This document shows, piece after piece, positions 53,883 to 62,199 of a stretch of 64,000 nucleotides of DNA. How positions within the stretch are numbered: the stretch's first letter is position 1; the number at the start of each line of letters is the position of its first letter. The position numbers and the translations under genes are program-made. The stretch covers positions 1-64,000 of the forward strand of contig NZ_JAMBNR010000019.1 in the NCBI RefSeq assembly GCF_023715205.1, read 5' to 3'. The DNA comes from Mesobacillus maritimus. Lineage in GTDB: Bacteria > Bacillota > Bacilli > Bacillales > Cytobacillaceae. A model generated the notes under the pieces. The model had not been told where the DNA came from. It ran no database searches and worked only from the letters and a program-made list of their open reading frames with translations.

Positions 53883-54431
53883 ATGAAAGTGGATCAAAAG
53901 AATTTTTGTGTTCGTGGTATACCTTATCTCATCAGGTCTGTAAGAGTGGAGGATGCCAAACAATTGTCGGAAGTAAGGGTACAAATCGATGGGGAAACGG
54001 AAAATATGGATCGAGAAAAAGGTGAGAATTACATAGATGAAGCAGGGTTTGTTCAACTTATTCAACATGATACAGAAAGTGAAACCAACTTGTTTTTAGT
54101 CGCTGAAAGAAATGAAAGAATTGTAGGATTTTCAAGGTGTGAAGGGAACAACTTAAAAAGAACTGCGCATAAGGTAGAATTCGGAGTCTGTGTTTTACAG
54201 GATTATTGGGGATATGGGATCGGACAAAACCTCTTAAAGGAATCAATTCACTGGGCTGACACGAACGGTTTGAAGAAAATAACGTTAAGTGTACTTGAAA
54301 CGAACGAAAAGGCGATAAAACTGTATAAAAAGTATGGGTTCGAAGTAGAAGGTATTTTAAAAAAGGACAAACGATTGTCTGATGGGAATTACTATAATAC
54401 CGTCATGATGGGGAGATTTAAACAAGAGTAG
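53883..54431 (+). CDS. GNAT-family N-acetyltransferase
   Basis: 182 residues; the ribosome site is weak (GGGAGAG, 6 bases before ATG). GNAT fold: RSVRVEDAKQLSEVR at the start, central VEFGVCVLQDYWGYGIGQNLL with the acetyl-CoA pyrophosphate loop (QDYWGYGIG), then LSVLETNEKAIKLYKKYGFEVEG. It is closest in appearance to the RimJ/RimL or speG-like group. The substrate is unknown. Terminator at 54453. Confidence 0.88.
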   Translation: MKVDQKNFCVRGIPYLIRSVRVEDAKQLSEVRVQIDGETENMDREKGENYIDEAGFVQLIQHDTESETNLFLVAERNERIVGFSRCEGNNLKRTAHKVEFGVCVLQDYWGYGIGQNLLKESIHWADTNGLKKITLSVLETNEKAIKLYKKYGFEVEGILKKDKRLSDGNYYNTVMMGRFKQE

Positions 54432-54452
54432 AATGTTAGTTTAATTGTTCAA

Positions 54453-54486
54453 AAAAATCGCTAGGGGATGTCCTAGCGATTTTTCT
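54453..54486 (+). terminator. Terminator after the GNAT gene
   Basis: A 13-bp stem (54453-54465, 54472-54484) followed by T-rich sequence; stem sequence nearly the same as the terminator at 38107. Confidence 0.85.
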
Positions 54487-54540
54487 ATCTTAACTATTTT
54501 AAGAGTACCTTGAAACGGGGCAGGCCACCTTCCCACTAAG

Positions 54541-55851
54541 TTATTTTAACAAATCCCTAAGAACGGTATCTCTGTTTTCAACGGCGTAATCATACGCTGT
54601 TTTACCTTCTGAATCGGCGAGGGTTTTATCTGCGCCGTTTTCTAGTAAAAGTTCGACCATTTCCACGCTTAATGCATTATAGACGGCATTGATTAGCGGT
54701 GTCGAACCCCAGTTGTCTGGTGCATTCACATCGGCCCCGTTCTGAATGAGCCATTCGGTAGCCTCTAGGTCGTCCCACATGATTGCATAATGGAGAGCGG
54801 TAAATCCTTCACTATCTTTTTCATCAATATCCGTTCCTTCTGCGACAAGTTGTTGAAGCAACTCCATATCCTCTTCCATGTAGGCTTGGATGACAGGTGG
54901 GTAATCGATGAGCTCTTCTTCATACAAAGATTCATCGTCTTCGTATAAATAAGGGTCTTCAAGAAACGTTGTTAAGGACGCTGTTTGAGTGATCAAGAAG
55001 ACCGCAGCACCTGTAAGGCATGCAGCCAATAGGGTAGAGACAATGGACCCGACGATGATTCCCGTTTTCTTTTCACGAACGAGCGGATATTGATCGGGGC
55101 TGAACCAGTTGTTCAAGGAATTGATTCGTTTCGGTAAATGTGGATGACTGGAAAGTTTCTCACTTAGCCAAGCAAAGAAACCTGACTCTTCGGCTATTTG
55201 TTGCACATATGCTTCTTTATTCATTTTCGCCGAAAGCTTCTTGCCGATGGCGAGTACTGCTAGAGCTTCTTTGGCAGCTTCGACATTGCCTACATAATAC
55301 GCCGCATAGCGGTCACATGTGTATTCGCAAGCTCGTAAATATGCTTCTCCTAAAAATGGAACGAACATCGCCGGAAGCAACAGCATGTGTACAAGTACAT
55401 GCTGGCGTTTCAGATGTGCGAATTCATGTGCTAGCACAAACATCATTTCATCTTCACGATTGTCTTCAACCATATCGAATATTTCAGAGTATAAAACAAC
55501 CATGTTTTTTCCAAAAAAACGCGTCGCAAAGGCATTTAGAATCCCCATCGATTCGATCACATAAATCGCAGGCATTTTCTCCAGTCCCATGTCTTGAGCA
55601 AGATTTACTGCCTTTTGGTAGATGCCCGGAAATTGTTGCTCACTCAAGCGAACGGCATTTCTTCGAATTGAAGCCATGGATAAAGCGTGAAAGAAATAAG
55701 ATATCAACATAATTCCTAAAATGATCGCAATTCCAACGATTGAGAAGAGCAACGCCAGGTAAATCAAGCAGCTAACCAACACCGTGACCCCAAAATAAAT
55801 CCTTTCTTTGCGATGAACCAAATTCACTTTCAACCCATTTTCTTCGAGCAC
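54541..55851 (-). CDS. M48 metalloprotease fused to C-terminal ankyrin repeats
   Basis: 436 residues from a GTG at 55851 with GGGGG seven bases upstream. N-terminal helices (~20-60) precede an M48/HtpX-type zinc protease domain with FVLAHEFAHLKRQH and the distal glutamate region (ACEYTCDRYAAYY). Another helix (GIIVGSIVSTLLAACLTGAAVF, ~280) leads to an acidic linker, and the last ~110 residues are ankyrin repeats: DSEGFTALHYAIMWDDLEATEWL, NGADVNAPDNWGSTPLINAV and GADKTLADSEGKTAYDYA. By topology the protease faces the cytosol as in HtpX, with the ankyrin part on one defined side of the membrane. The fusion is unusual; the ankyrin repeats may recruit substrates. Confidence 0.88.
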   Translation of the reverse strand: MLEENGLKVNLVHRKERIYFGVTVLVSCLIYLALLFSIVGIAIILGIMLISYFFHALSMASIRRNAVRLSEQQFPGIYQKAVNLAQDMGLEKMPAIYVIESMGILNAFATRFFGKNMVVLYSEIFDMVEDNREDEMMFVLAHEFAHLKRQHVLVHMLLLPAMFVPFLGEAYLRACEYTCDRYAAYYVGNVEAAKEALAVLAIGKKLSAKMNKEAYVQQIAEESGFFAWLSEKLSSHPHLPKRINSLNNWFSPDQYPLVREKKTGIIVGSIVSTLLAACLTGAAVFLITQTASLTTFLEDPYLYEDDESLYEEELIDYPPVIQAYMEEDMELLQQLVAEGTDIDEKDSEGFTALHYAIMWDDLEATEWLIQNGADVNAPDNWGSTPLINAVYNALSVEMVELLLENGADKTLADSEGKTAYDYAVENRDTVLRDLLK

Positions 55852-56007
55852 TCTTTTTCCCCCTGTTACTTGTATTCTATTTTAGAAATATATAACAATA
55901 AGATTATAGTGGAAACTTGAAGGAATAGATATAAAATCTTTACTTTTATTAAAGGTGTGTATTCGGCATTAGAAAAAGGGAAACTAATTGCTATTTTTCT
56001 AAGCTTT

Positions 56008-56240
56008 CGGGGACGTAAAAGAGTATTGAACGTTCCTTATTGAGCAGAAAATTAATGTTTGGTAAGTAAGGATTCTATCGTACCCAATTGTAAGGAATTC
56101 GGATAATTCGGTAACGTAAGTGAGTTCTATCGTTCCTAATTGAGAGGAGTTCTAAAGATTTGGTAACGTAAGAGAGTTCTAGCGTCCCTTTGCAAGAAGG
56201 TATCGAATCATTCGATAACACAAGAGGTACCTAGCGTCCC
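56008..56240. repeat. Degenerate array of five ~52-bp units
   Basis: Units start at about 56008, 56060, 56109, 56161 and 56213, with the shared pattern (c)ggtaacgtaag, gagttctatcgttcc, ttgagaggagttcta. Period and several positions (CGGTAAC, TCT.TCG, CCC, TTcTAAA) match the ten-unit array at 41571-42089. It lies upstream of the sigma-factor operon. Confidence 0.7.
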
Positions 56241-56376
56241 TTTATAAGAAGAATTCTTATCATCTTGTTTATGACCTAAGCCAGTTAAACCAAAACTTCT
56301 CATAAAAAATAAAAAAATTTCCTGTTTTATGCAACTTTTGGTCTGGTTGATTCGTGGTTAGGGTGAAGGGGGGAAA

Positions 56377-56871
56377 GTGGTGGATTTGGATGAGGCGTTT
56401 GAGGCGTATGTGGATGATTTATACCGATATTTGTTCTCCCTTTCGAAAAATCACCATACGGCGGAGGATTTGGTTCAGGAGACGTTTTATCGGGCGTTTC
56501 TTCAACTGTCGGAAGACGACATTCGCCAGATTAAACCTTGGTTGTTTAAAGTGGCTTACCATACGTTCATTGATTTTAACAGAAAACATCAACGGCTAGT
56601 CATTACCGATGAAGTTCAACATCGAATAAGTGTGAAAACCCCGGAAATGGATCTTATCGAGAAGGAGGGCTTTACCACACTAATGAACGATTTGCATTCG
56701 TTGAAGGAATCTGAAATGCATGCGCTGGTTCTATGTGATTTGCATCAGCTGAGTTTGAAAGAAGCGGCTGAAATTCTTCAACTCAACATAAACACACTAA
56801 AGAGTCATTTATCAAGGGGAAGGAAAAAGGTGGTCGAAAGGGTCAAGGAAAGGAGGAGGCAGGATGGATAA
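56377..56871 (+). CDS. ECF-type sigma factor
   Basis: 164 residues from a GTG (two GTGs in tandem; GGGGGG upstream). Region 2: LDEAFEAYVDDLYRYLFSLS, then the -10 recognition area HHTAEDLVQETFYRAFLQL and IRQIKPWLFKVAYHTFIDF. Region 4: CDLHQLSLKEAAEILQLNINTLKSHLSRGRKKV. No anti-sigma zinc motif is present in it. The next gene, overlapping by eight bases, is a membrane protein of the anti-sigma type. It likely responds to envelope conditions, and the operon also contains a small membrane protein. Confidence 0.93.
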   Translation: MVDLDEAFEAYVDDLYRYLFSLSKNHHTAEDLVQETFYRAFLQLSEDDIRQIKPWLFKVAYHTFIDFNRKHQRLVITDEVQHRISVKTPEMDLIEKEGFTTLMNDLHSLKESEMHALVLCDLHQLSLKEAAEILQLNINTLKSHLSRGRKKVVERVKERRRQDG

Positions 56872-57889
56872 AAAGCAAAATCAAAACGATGAGGAACTCT
56901 ATCATTCTTTCTTAAATGAATCGATGGAAGACTATGAAGAAAGCTACAAAGTAACGGAAAAGAATCAAAAAAAGCTAATCAAAGCGGGTAGAAATGATGC
57001 GCTTAAGACAAATATTATGATTAGCCTCGCTATTATTTTGCTCATCGTGCCAGTGCTGACTTTAAGCAGCTTTTTGTATTACGCGTTTGGCGGAAAGGCG
57101 AATCATCTTATTGAAATCGCGACAAAAACGATTTACGTAACGGAACCGAACATGAGCTTAGAAGAGATCGAGGTGGAGGAAGATATTGGCTTCTTTACGA
57201 TGGATCTTACTTTTGATGTGTTTAAGCGGATTGGGCAAGAAGATTATCAAGCGGGCGAGTACTCAGTAGATTTTGCACTGGATCAGCCAAATTATCCGGA
57301 GCGGGAAATGAAATTGGAGAAACCACTGCCCATTACGGCAGACATGGAGACGGACCTGCTTTATCACCCAGATGGCCCATATGGTGCAACCGTTTACTCG
57401 GACTGGGAGATTCTCGATCATCTACCGGATGGAACCGTAGGAGAGGTTTATCTTTCTCTGAATCAATTAATGAAGCCAGAAGAACTTGAAAAACAGTTAG
57501 GGAACAATGTTGAAGTAAGATGGGTCGCTGTTGATACAGGATTCGAAGATAAGCCTTTATCTGAAGTAGATTATTCGGTTGCGCCCATCGGCTATCCACT
57601 TCAAGTCGATAGCACCACTTGGTCACCATTTAATGGAAGGGAACAATCCAATGAGGAAGTTTTTCTAGATATATTAAAATTCTTGGCCAAGGATGAAAAA
57701 ACAGCCGAGAGAGTATCGCGGGCAAGATCATTGGCTTTAGGAGAAAGAATTTCGTACATCGAGAAAAATGGGATCCAAGTCTATGGAGCCGTTGTCACCG
57801 GACCAACTCCGGAATTAAGAAAACTGAAGGAGCATGACTTGATTCATATCATGAAGGTGGGGGAAGTGAAGTTATGGAACTGGAAATGA
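56864..57889 (+). CDS. Membrane anti-sigma factor (Sigma_reg N/C-like)
   Basis: 341 residues, AGGAGG before the ATG, overlapping the sigma gene by eight bases. The first ~65 residues are a charged cytosolic domain (YHSFLNESMEDYEESYKVTEK), followed by one membrane helix (ISLAIILLIVPVLTLSSFLYYAF, ~70-92) and a ~250-residue extracellular domain. This resembles the paired Sigma_reg_N and Sigma_reg_C domains of Bacillus anti-sigma proteins. The cytosolic part should hold the sigma factor until a signal reaches the outer domain. No HCCxC zinc motif is seen. Confidence 0.8.
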   Translation: MDKKQNQNDEELYHSFLNESMEDYEESYKVTEKNQKKLIKAGRNDALKTNIMISLAIILLIVPVLTLSSFLYYAFGGKANHLIEIATKTIYVTEPNMSLEEIEVEEDIGFFTMDLTFDVFKRIGQEDYQAGEYSVDFALDQPNYPEREMKLEKPLPITADMETDLLYHPDGPYGATVYSDWEILDHLPDGTVGEVYLSLNQLMKPEELEKQLGNNVEVRWVAVDTGFEDKPLSEVDYSVAPIGYPLQVDSTTWSPFNGREQSNEEVFLDILKFLAKDEKTAERVSRARSLALGERISYIEKNGIQVYGAVVTGPTPELRKLKEHDLIHIMKVGEVKLWNWK

Positions 57890-58191
57890 GCAATAAGAAC
57901 AAAGGAAAACAAAGAAAACTTCCAACTCTTTCGGGATTTTTATCCTTCGTTGTCGCACTTGTCGCACTCGCCGGGGTGAACCTGTCATTATTAATGGATT
58001 TCGATGACTTTCCAAAAATGTTTCTGATCGATTTGCCGATTGTTGGTTTTTTCCTTGGGCTGCTTGGCTTGGTTACATCCAAAAGATCGAAGCTATATGC
58101 ACTTTGGGGAATTGGAATTAGTTTGTTTATACTCGTGTTTACATTTCTAATGATTGGTTTATCTTGGGTTGCAATTAATCCGAAGCCTTGA
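57874..58191 (+). CDS. Small membrane protein of the sigma operon
   Basis: 105 residues; the ATG at 57874 overlaps the anti-sigma gene by 16 bases, with GGGGGAAG upstream; an alternative ATG at 57886 overlaps by four. Three hydrophobic helices (GFLSFVVALVALAGVNLSLL, LPIVGFFLGLLGLV, WGIGISLFILVFTFLMIGLSW) and short polar ends. Position makes it the third gene of the operon. Small multi-helix proteins are often partners of ECF sigma/anti-sigma pairs. No known family. Confidence 0.75.
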   Translation: MELEMSNKNKGKQRKLPTLSGFLSFVVALVALAGVNLSLLMDFDDFPKMFLIDLPIVGFFLGLLGLVTSKRSKLYALWGIGISLFILVFTFLMIGLSWVAINPKP

Positions 58192-58493
58192 TTTGGTGGT
58201 TTGATAATAAAGCTAGGAATTTCGGAAGGTTTTATACTAGAATCATCCAAATTAGAAGATGAGAGATGCTGGGAATCAACGCAGCATTTTTAATGAAAAT
58301 GAACTGGTCGCTTTTATTTTCTCAATCGTTTATAAAATCGAGTTGTGTTTGGGAAATTAAGGTAGGATAATAGAATGGTTGACTTATTGTTGGAAAATTA
58401 GAGACTCTTCTAATGCAATTCCATACATGAAATGATGATAAAGGTTTAGATGAATATATACGCAAGAAATAATACAATCAAAGGTGAGATGAT
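58192..58493. other. Intergenic after the sigma operon
   Basis: 300 bases. The terminator atgctg/cagcat (58266-58271, 58282-58287, then tttt) closes the sigma operon. Nothing else is recognised. Confidence 0.55.
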
Positions 58494-58904
58494 ATGAAAA
58501 CCATTACGACGATAAAGATCCATCCATCAATACGGGAACTTCTCGCGTTTACAACCTCAGGCTTTATGGTTGATGAGGAGTATGAAAAGTATTTGAAGAT
58601 TACAAATCGAAAATTATACGCGTATGAATCTCAAGGGAAATTTGTTGGATGTATAGGGATTGAAATCGTTGGCTTTAATGAGTGCGTCATAAAACATATC
58701 GCTGTATCTCCAGAACAAAGAGGAAAAGGCATCGGTAGCAAAATGATTCAATCCCTTTCAGAACAATACCCATTCATCTCAGCTGAAACCGATATAGAGG
58801 CAGTGGATTTTTACCGAAAATATGGTTTCGCAATAACAAGTTTGGGCGAAAAATATCCAGGTGTAGAACGTTTTTTATGTGAATATGAAGGACGCTATCA
58901 ATGA
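58494..58904 (+). CDS. GNAT-family N-acetyltransferase
   Basis: 136 residues with GGTGAG upstream. GNAT core: YAYESQGKFVGCIGIEIV, IKHIAVSPEQRGKGIGSKMI (acetyl-CoA loop QRGKGIG), then DIEAVDFYRKYGFAITSLG. The last four bases (ATGA) overlap the start of the next gene, which is a membrane-anchored propeller. Translational coupling implies the two work together or are needed in fixed ratio. Substrate unknown. Confidence 0.88.
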   Translation: MKTITTIKIHPSIRELLAFTTSGFMVDEEYEKYLKITNRKLYAYESQGKFVGCIGIEIVGFNECVIKHIAVSPEQRGKGIGSKMIQSLSEQYPFISAETDIEAVDFYRKYGFAITSLGEKYPGVERFLCEYEGRYQ

Positions 58905-60187
58905 AGAAAAAGAAGGTTGGAATAGTCATTATTTTACTATGTATGGTGATTCTTCTTGTTGTTAAGATGATAAATGAGGAAAAAGCAAATCCCATACCTG
59001 AGCCAGTCGAAGTTAATAAAACAGATATAAACAGCAAACTCCCTTATCCTTTGCAAGTAGAAGAATATGATCAAAAACCAGAAACCATTGCGTACCGTAT
59101 TTTGTTTGACTTGATGAAAAGTTTAGAGAGCGAAGGAAGTATTGACGGTGCAAACTATACGAGATTTACAAAGTTATCGGGAAATGAAAATTCGTTTACC
59201 GTTGCCGTCGTTTTCAATGTGCAGTTACCTGAGGAGACTCCAGAAATTGATTATGGTTGGGGAGAGATGGAGGATCACCGAGCCGTTCCTTCGATTGTTT
59301 GGAAATTAACCATCAATAAGGGTGAAAACCGAACGTATACTTTAACTAAAATTGAAAAAACAAATGATACACAAATAGGCTTACCGCCTGTCGAATCGTT
59401 GGAAGACTATCAGAAGAACGCTGGAATTGATGCATCATTGGAAATCGTAGATTACGAGATTGATAATCACCAGTTAAAAGTTACTTATGACAATGGGCAA
59501 AATTGGGAGAGCGTTCCTGTTGCGGTCGAAGACTTAGTTCTTGATCATGCTCAACAGTTACAACAGGGCACCTTTGTGATCGGACCAGATAGGACTGCAT
59601 TTGTGCTGAACAAAGGATTGAGCGTTCTGATTAGTACTGATAAAGGGGAGTCTTGGAATGAAGTGTTGGTTTCAAATCAACTCCCTGCTATACGGTTGCA
59701 AATACTTGGATTCACGTCTGAACAAGATGGGTATCTCATCGTTACCGGTGATAAAACAATGAGCAGTGAGGCGAATTTTATTTTTAAAACCAATGACGGT
59801 GGTCAGTCATGGTACAACGCCGGATCGGTTAATAACTATGATTTAGTCACAGATGGAGGATTCATCGACGATCAATTAGGGTTTGTCTCCTATGGTGAAT
59901 ATCGCTATGAATCAGAGCTTCCTGTTCCGAATTTATACCGTACGGCCGACGGTGGAGGAAACTGGGAACGCATAGAGGTACCGATTCCTGAAGAGTATTT
60001 AGGCTATTTTACCACCGCGGAAATTCCCACCTTCCAAGGAACGGGTGGAACTTTGTTAATCAATCAAGGTCCACAGGGAGATTATTTTGGCGGAAACGTA
60101 CTGGCAAAGTTTCACTCACAAGATCAAGGCAAAACATGGTCTTTTGCAGGGTTAGTTGATCCAGATGGGGTTCTGCTTCCGAAGTAA
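58901..60187 (+). CDS. Membrane-anchored Asp-box (BNR) beta-propeller protein
   Basis: 428 residues. A basic start and one signal-anchor helix (VGIVIILLCMVILLVVKMI) precede a ~110-residue domain and then a propeller with Asp-box motifs (SxDxGxxW): TYDNGQNWESV, STDKGESWNEV, KTNDGGQSWYNA, RTADGGGNWERI and SQDQGKTWSFA. Such domains occur in sialidases and in assembly factors of the YCF48 type. The catalytic arginines of sialidases are not apparent. The start codon overlaps the stop of the preceding GNAT gene. Exported; function unknown. Confidence 0.8.
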   Translation: MKKKKVGIVIILLCMVILLVVKMINEEKANPIPEPVEVNKTDINSKLPYPLQVEEYDQKPETIAYRILFDLMKSLESEGSIDGANYTRFTKLSGNENSFTVAVVFNVQLPEETPEIDYGWGEMEDHRAVPSIVWKLTINKGENRTYTLTKIEKTNDTQIGLPPVESLEDYQKNAGIDASLEIVDYEIDNHQLKVTYDNGQNWESVPVAVEDLVLDHAQQLQQGTFVIGPDRTAFVLNKGLSVLISTDKGESWNEVLVSNQLPAIRLQILGFTSEQDGYLIVTGDKTMSSEANFIFKTNDGGQSWYNAGSVNNYDLVTDGGFIDDQLGFVSYGEYRYESELPVPNLYRTADGGGNWERIEVPIPEEYLGYFTTAEIPTFQGTGGTLLINQGPQGDYFGGNVLAKFHSQDQGKTWSFAGLVDPDGVLLPK

Positions 60188-60299
60188 GTAAAATCTGTTC
60201 TTCAATGAACAATGCAGATTTTTCCATCCACAAATCCTAAATTATGGTAAAATAAACCTGAAGCATCTGTAAAAGTGAGCTTTTAAGCGGGATTTTAAA

Positions 60300-60389
60300 G
60301 TGGCAGCGATGCTTGCCTTCATTGGCAATATTTTTGCCGCCATTGCTGGAGCTTTAGCAATCAAAAAGAAAGATAATGACGACAAGTAA
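60300..60389 (+). CDS. Possible small hydrophobic peptide (29 residues)
   Basis: A GTG (60300) or ATG (60309) opens a frame reading AAMLAFIGNIFAAIAGALA and then a basic/acidic tail KKKDNDDK, stop at 60387. It is one membrane helix plus a charged tail, the shape of type I toxin or holin-like peptides of Firmicutes. The ribosome site is weak. A terminator follows almost directly (60404-60425). It is otherwise isolated in an 870-base gene-free stretch. Confidence 0.35.
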   Translation: MAAMLAFIGNIFAAIAGALAIKKKDNDDK

Positions 60390-60403
60390 GGTGCGTTGAC
60401 CAT

Positions 60404-60425
60404 AGAGGTTTTCGCACCTCTTTTT
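60404..60425 (+). terminator. Terminator
   Basis: agaggt/acctct (60404-60409, 60416-60421) followed by T residues; an alternative pairing uses aggtgcg/cgcacct (60389-60395, 60413-60419). Confidence 0.65.
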
Positions 60426-60589
60426 ATTCTTGAAGAATAGGTATGCGGAATTCTGCTGATTTACCATAAGGCAAGGCGACACAGCATAATCCAAAGCAAT
60501 TTGACAATAAATTTTTTATCATCTTGAACACTTCCCCAAATAAACGGATTACTGGTTACATTTGCAATCTAGCTACACCACTCGACTAA

Positions 60590-60760
60590 TTTTTTACCAA
60601 ATACTTAGATCTAAGAGACGCTGATTTAAGTGGAGCAAATTTATCAGAGGCACTTTTTCTAACACAATCCCAAATTAGTTCAGCAATAGGAGATGATCAT
60701 ACAAAAATTCCTCCTTATTTAGAAAAGCCCAGCCACTGGATGAACAAAAACATCTCTTAA
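60590..60760 (+). pseudogene. 3' remnant of a pentapeptide-repeat protein gene
   Basis: The frame ending at 60760 reads DLRDADLSGANLSEALFLTQ and then QISSAIGDDHTKIPPYLEKPSHW. This is the typical last pentapeptide repeats (A(D/N)LxxANL) and C-terminal tail of a YybG-type pentapeptide-repeat protein. An in-frame stop at 60587 and no start codon mean that only the last ~55 codons remain. No upstream part of the gene is visible in the preceding 200 bases. Confidence 0.7.
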
Positions 60761-61057
60761 TTTCCATTTCAAAAGGAGCTTGTCGACCATGCTTCTTTTT
60801 ATAATGGGAAAAATAATTCACATTCGGTGGATATTGAGATTTCTGTTCAGCATTTCATGTTCTCTTACGGCCACTTAAAACCTAATAAAAGATACATGAC
60901 TATTTCAGTTTACACCTCTGTCTCACGTATTATGTAGGACAAAATTGAGTTGAGACGTTGTTTTTTTCCATTAACTCGCAGTTCAATAAATGAAAATAAA
61001 TTGATTCTTCTTAGGGAAACCTCTGACTAGGACTTAAAATGGATAAAGAGGTTTGTC

Positions 61058-61669
61058 ATGAGAAAAAACCGAAAAATGCGTAATCGGCATATTATGTTAA
61101 TCCTAAGCGTGATTTTCTTAGCCATCTTCAATCAATCCTGGCGTGAGATCCCTAAATATTATAAAAACATGGCTTTTGTTAGTTCATTTAATATCATTTA
61201 TTATTTTCTGTGTAAACGGCATTTGGTTTGGGAGTTCATTCCTGCGGGTATAAACTGGATGCTTATTCGAGTACTTCATACACTATTCGTGTCGCCCTTA
61301 TTGGTGCTCGTCTTTTTAAGCAAAATGCCAACTACACTGTCTAAACAGTTAGTTCACTTTATTAAATGGATCCTAATCTGCACGGGTTTTGAATATTTGA
61401 TTCACAAGAAACGCTTAATTCTTTACGCACATGGTTGGAATATTTTATGGTCAGGGATCTTATTCGGAAAGATGTTTTTGTACAGTCATTTATTTACGAA
61501 CCGCCCTCTTTTGACGTTATGCTTATCGATGTGTTCAACCCTATTTTTTGTTTTAAAATTTCATGCGCCATTAAAAAGAAAGCACGTTTCGAGGTTCTTT
61601 TCACCTATCGTTGATTTGTACTACCATACCTTTTTGGAAGATTTATTTACAAGGAGAAAAACGTTATAA
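61058..61669 (+). CDS. Multi-helix membrane protein (CBO0543-like)
   Basis: 203 residues, five to six predicted helices, with an unusually basic N-terminus (RKNRKMRNRH) and His/Lys-rich loops. The stretch VWEFIPAGINWMLIRVLHTLFVSPLL and the late HVSRFFSPIVDLYYHTFLEDLF fit a membrane family described in Firmicutes as CBO0543-like; this assignment is from memory and moderate. The ribosome site is weak (gaggt). Monocistronic; it ends near a bidirectional terminator shared with the Nudix gene. Confidence 0.6.
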   Translation: MRKNRKMRNRHIMLILSVIFLAIFNQSWREIPKYYKNMAFVSSFNIIYYFLCKRHLVWEFIPAGINWMLIRVLHTLFVSPLLVLVFLSKMPTTLSKQLVHFIKWILICTGFEYLIHKKRLILYAHGWNILWSGILFGKMFLYSHLFTNRPLLTLCLSMCSTLFFVLKFHAPLKRKHVSRFFSPIVDLYYHTFLEDLFTRRKTL

Positions 61670-61726
61670 CTCCGGCTTCAGAGAGAATATGAGAATAATG
61701 GCGTTAGTAACTGCCTTGCCCACAAA

Positions 61727-61764
61727 AAAAATAGACTTCTCGCACGAACGAGAAGTCTATTTTT
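61727..61764. terminator. Bidirectional terminator
   Basis: A 16-bp perfect stem (61727-61742, 61749-61764). The left end is A-rich and the right end T-rich. It overlaps the last codons of the Nudix gene on the minus strand. Confidence 0.85.
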
Positions 61765-62155
61765 CATTGAATAATTGTTCGACAGCAGGGAGATCGGCTG
61801 GTGCCCATTGTAATGACTTTAAGTTTTCACGCTTAAGCCAGATAAGCTTTGAATGTTCAGTTGCTTTAGGATTCCCCTCAACGATTTTACATTTAATCGA
61901 TAGCAGCTGAATGATGAAGCTCTCGTACTCATGCGTGTGGTCGTTAAAAACTTCTGTGGCCGTGTTGATTGTACAGCCTAATTCCTCATAGATTTCACGC
62001 TTCAATGCGGAATAGATGTCTTCCTCTTTTTCTACCTTTCCACCTGGGAATTCCCACTTATTCGGCAGGGACATCTGGGGGGATCTTAGAGCACACAGAA
62101 TTTCATGTTGATCATTCTCAATAATGGCTGCGACTACTTTCAATTGTTTTTTCAT
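61757..62155 (-). CDS. Nudix (deoxy)nucleoside triphosphate pyrophosphohydrolase, MutT-like
   Basis: 132 residues from the ATG at 62155 (GGAGG five bases upstream; the frame is open to 62182 without start signals). The Nudix box is complete, running from GGKVEKEED to YEELGC with REIYEEL as catalytic core. The N-terminal VVAAIIENDQHEILCALRS and C-terminal SKLIWLKRENLKSL are typical of MutT/NUDT1-like proteins that clean up oxidised or non-canonical dNTPs. Its stop codon lies within the terminator stem at 61749-61764. Confidence 0.92.
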   Translation of the reverse strand: MKKQLKVVAAIIENDQHEILCALRSPQMSLPNKWEFPGGKVEKEEDIYSALKREIYEELGCTINTATEVFNDHTHEYESFIIQLLSIKCKIVEGNPKATEHSKLIWLKRENLKSLQWAPADLPAVEQLFNEK

Positions 62156-62199
62156 ACTAGCCTCCATGGGACAGGGGGACACTCTCCTAATGTCTGCCC

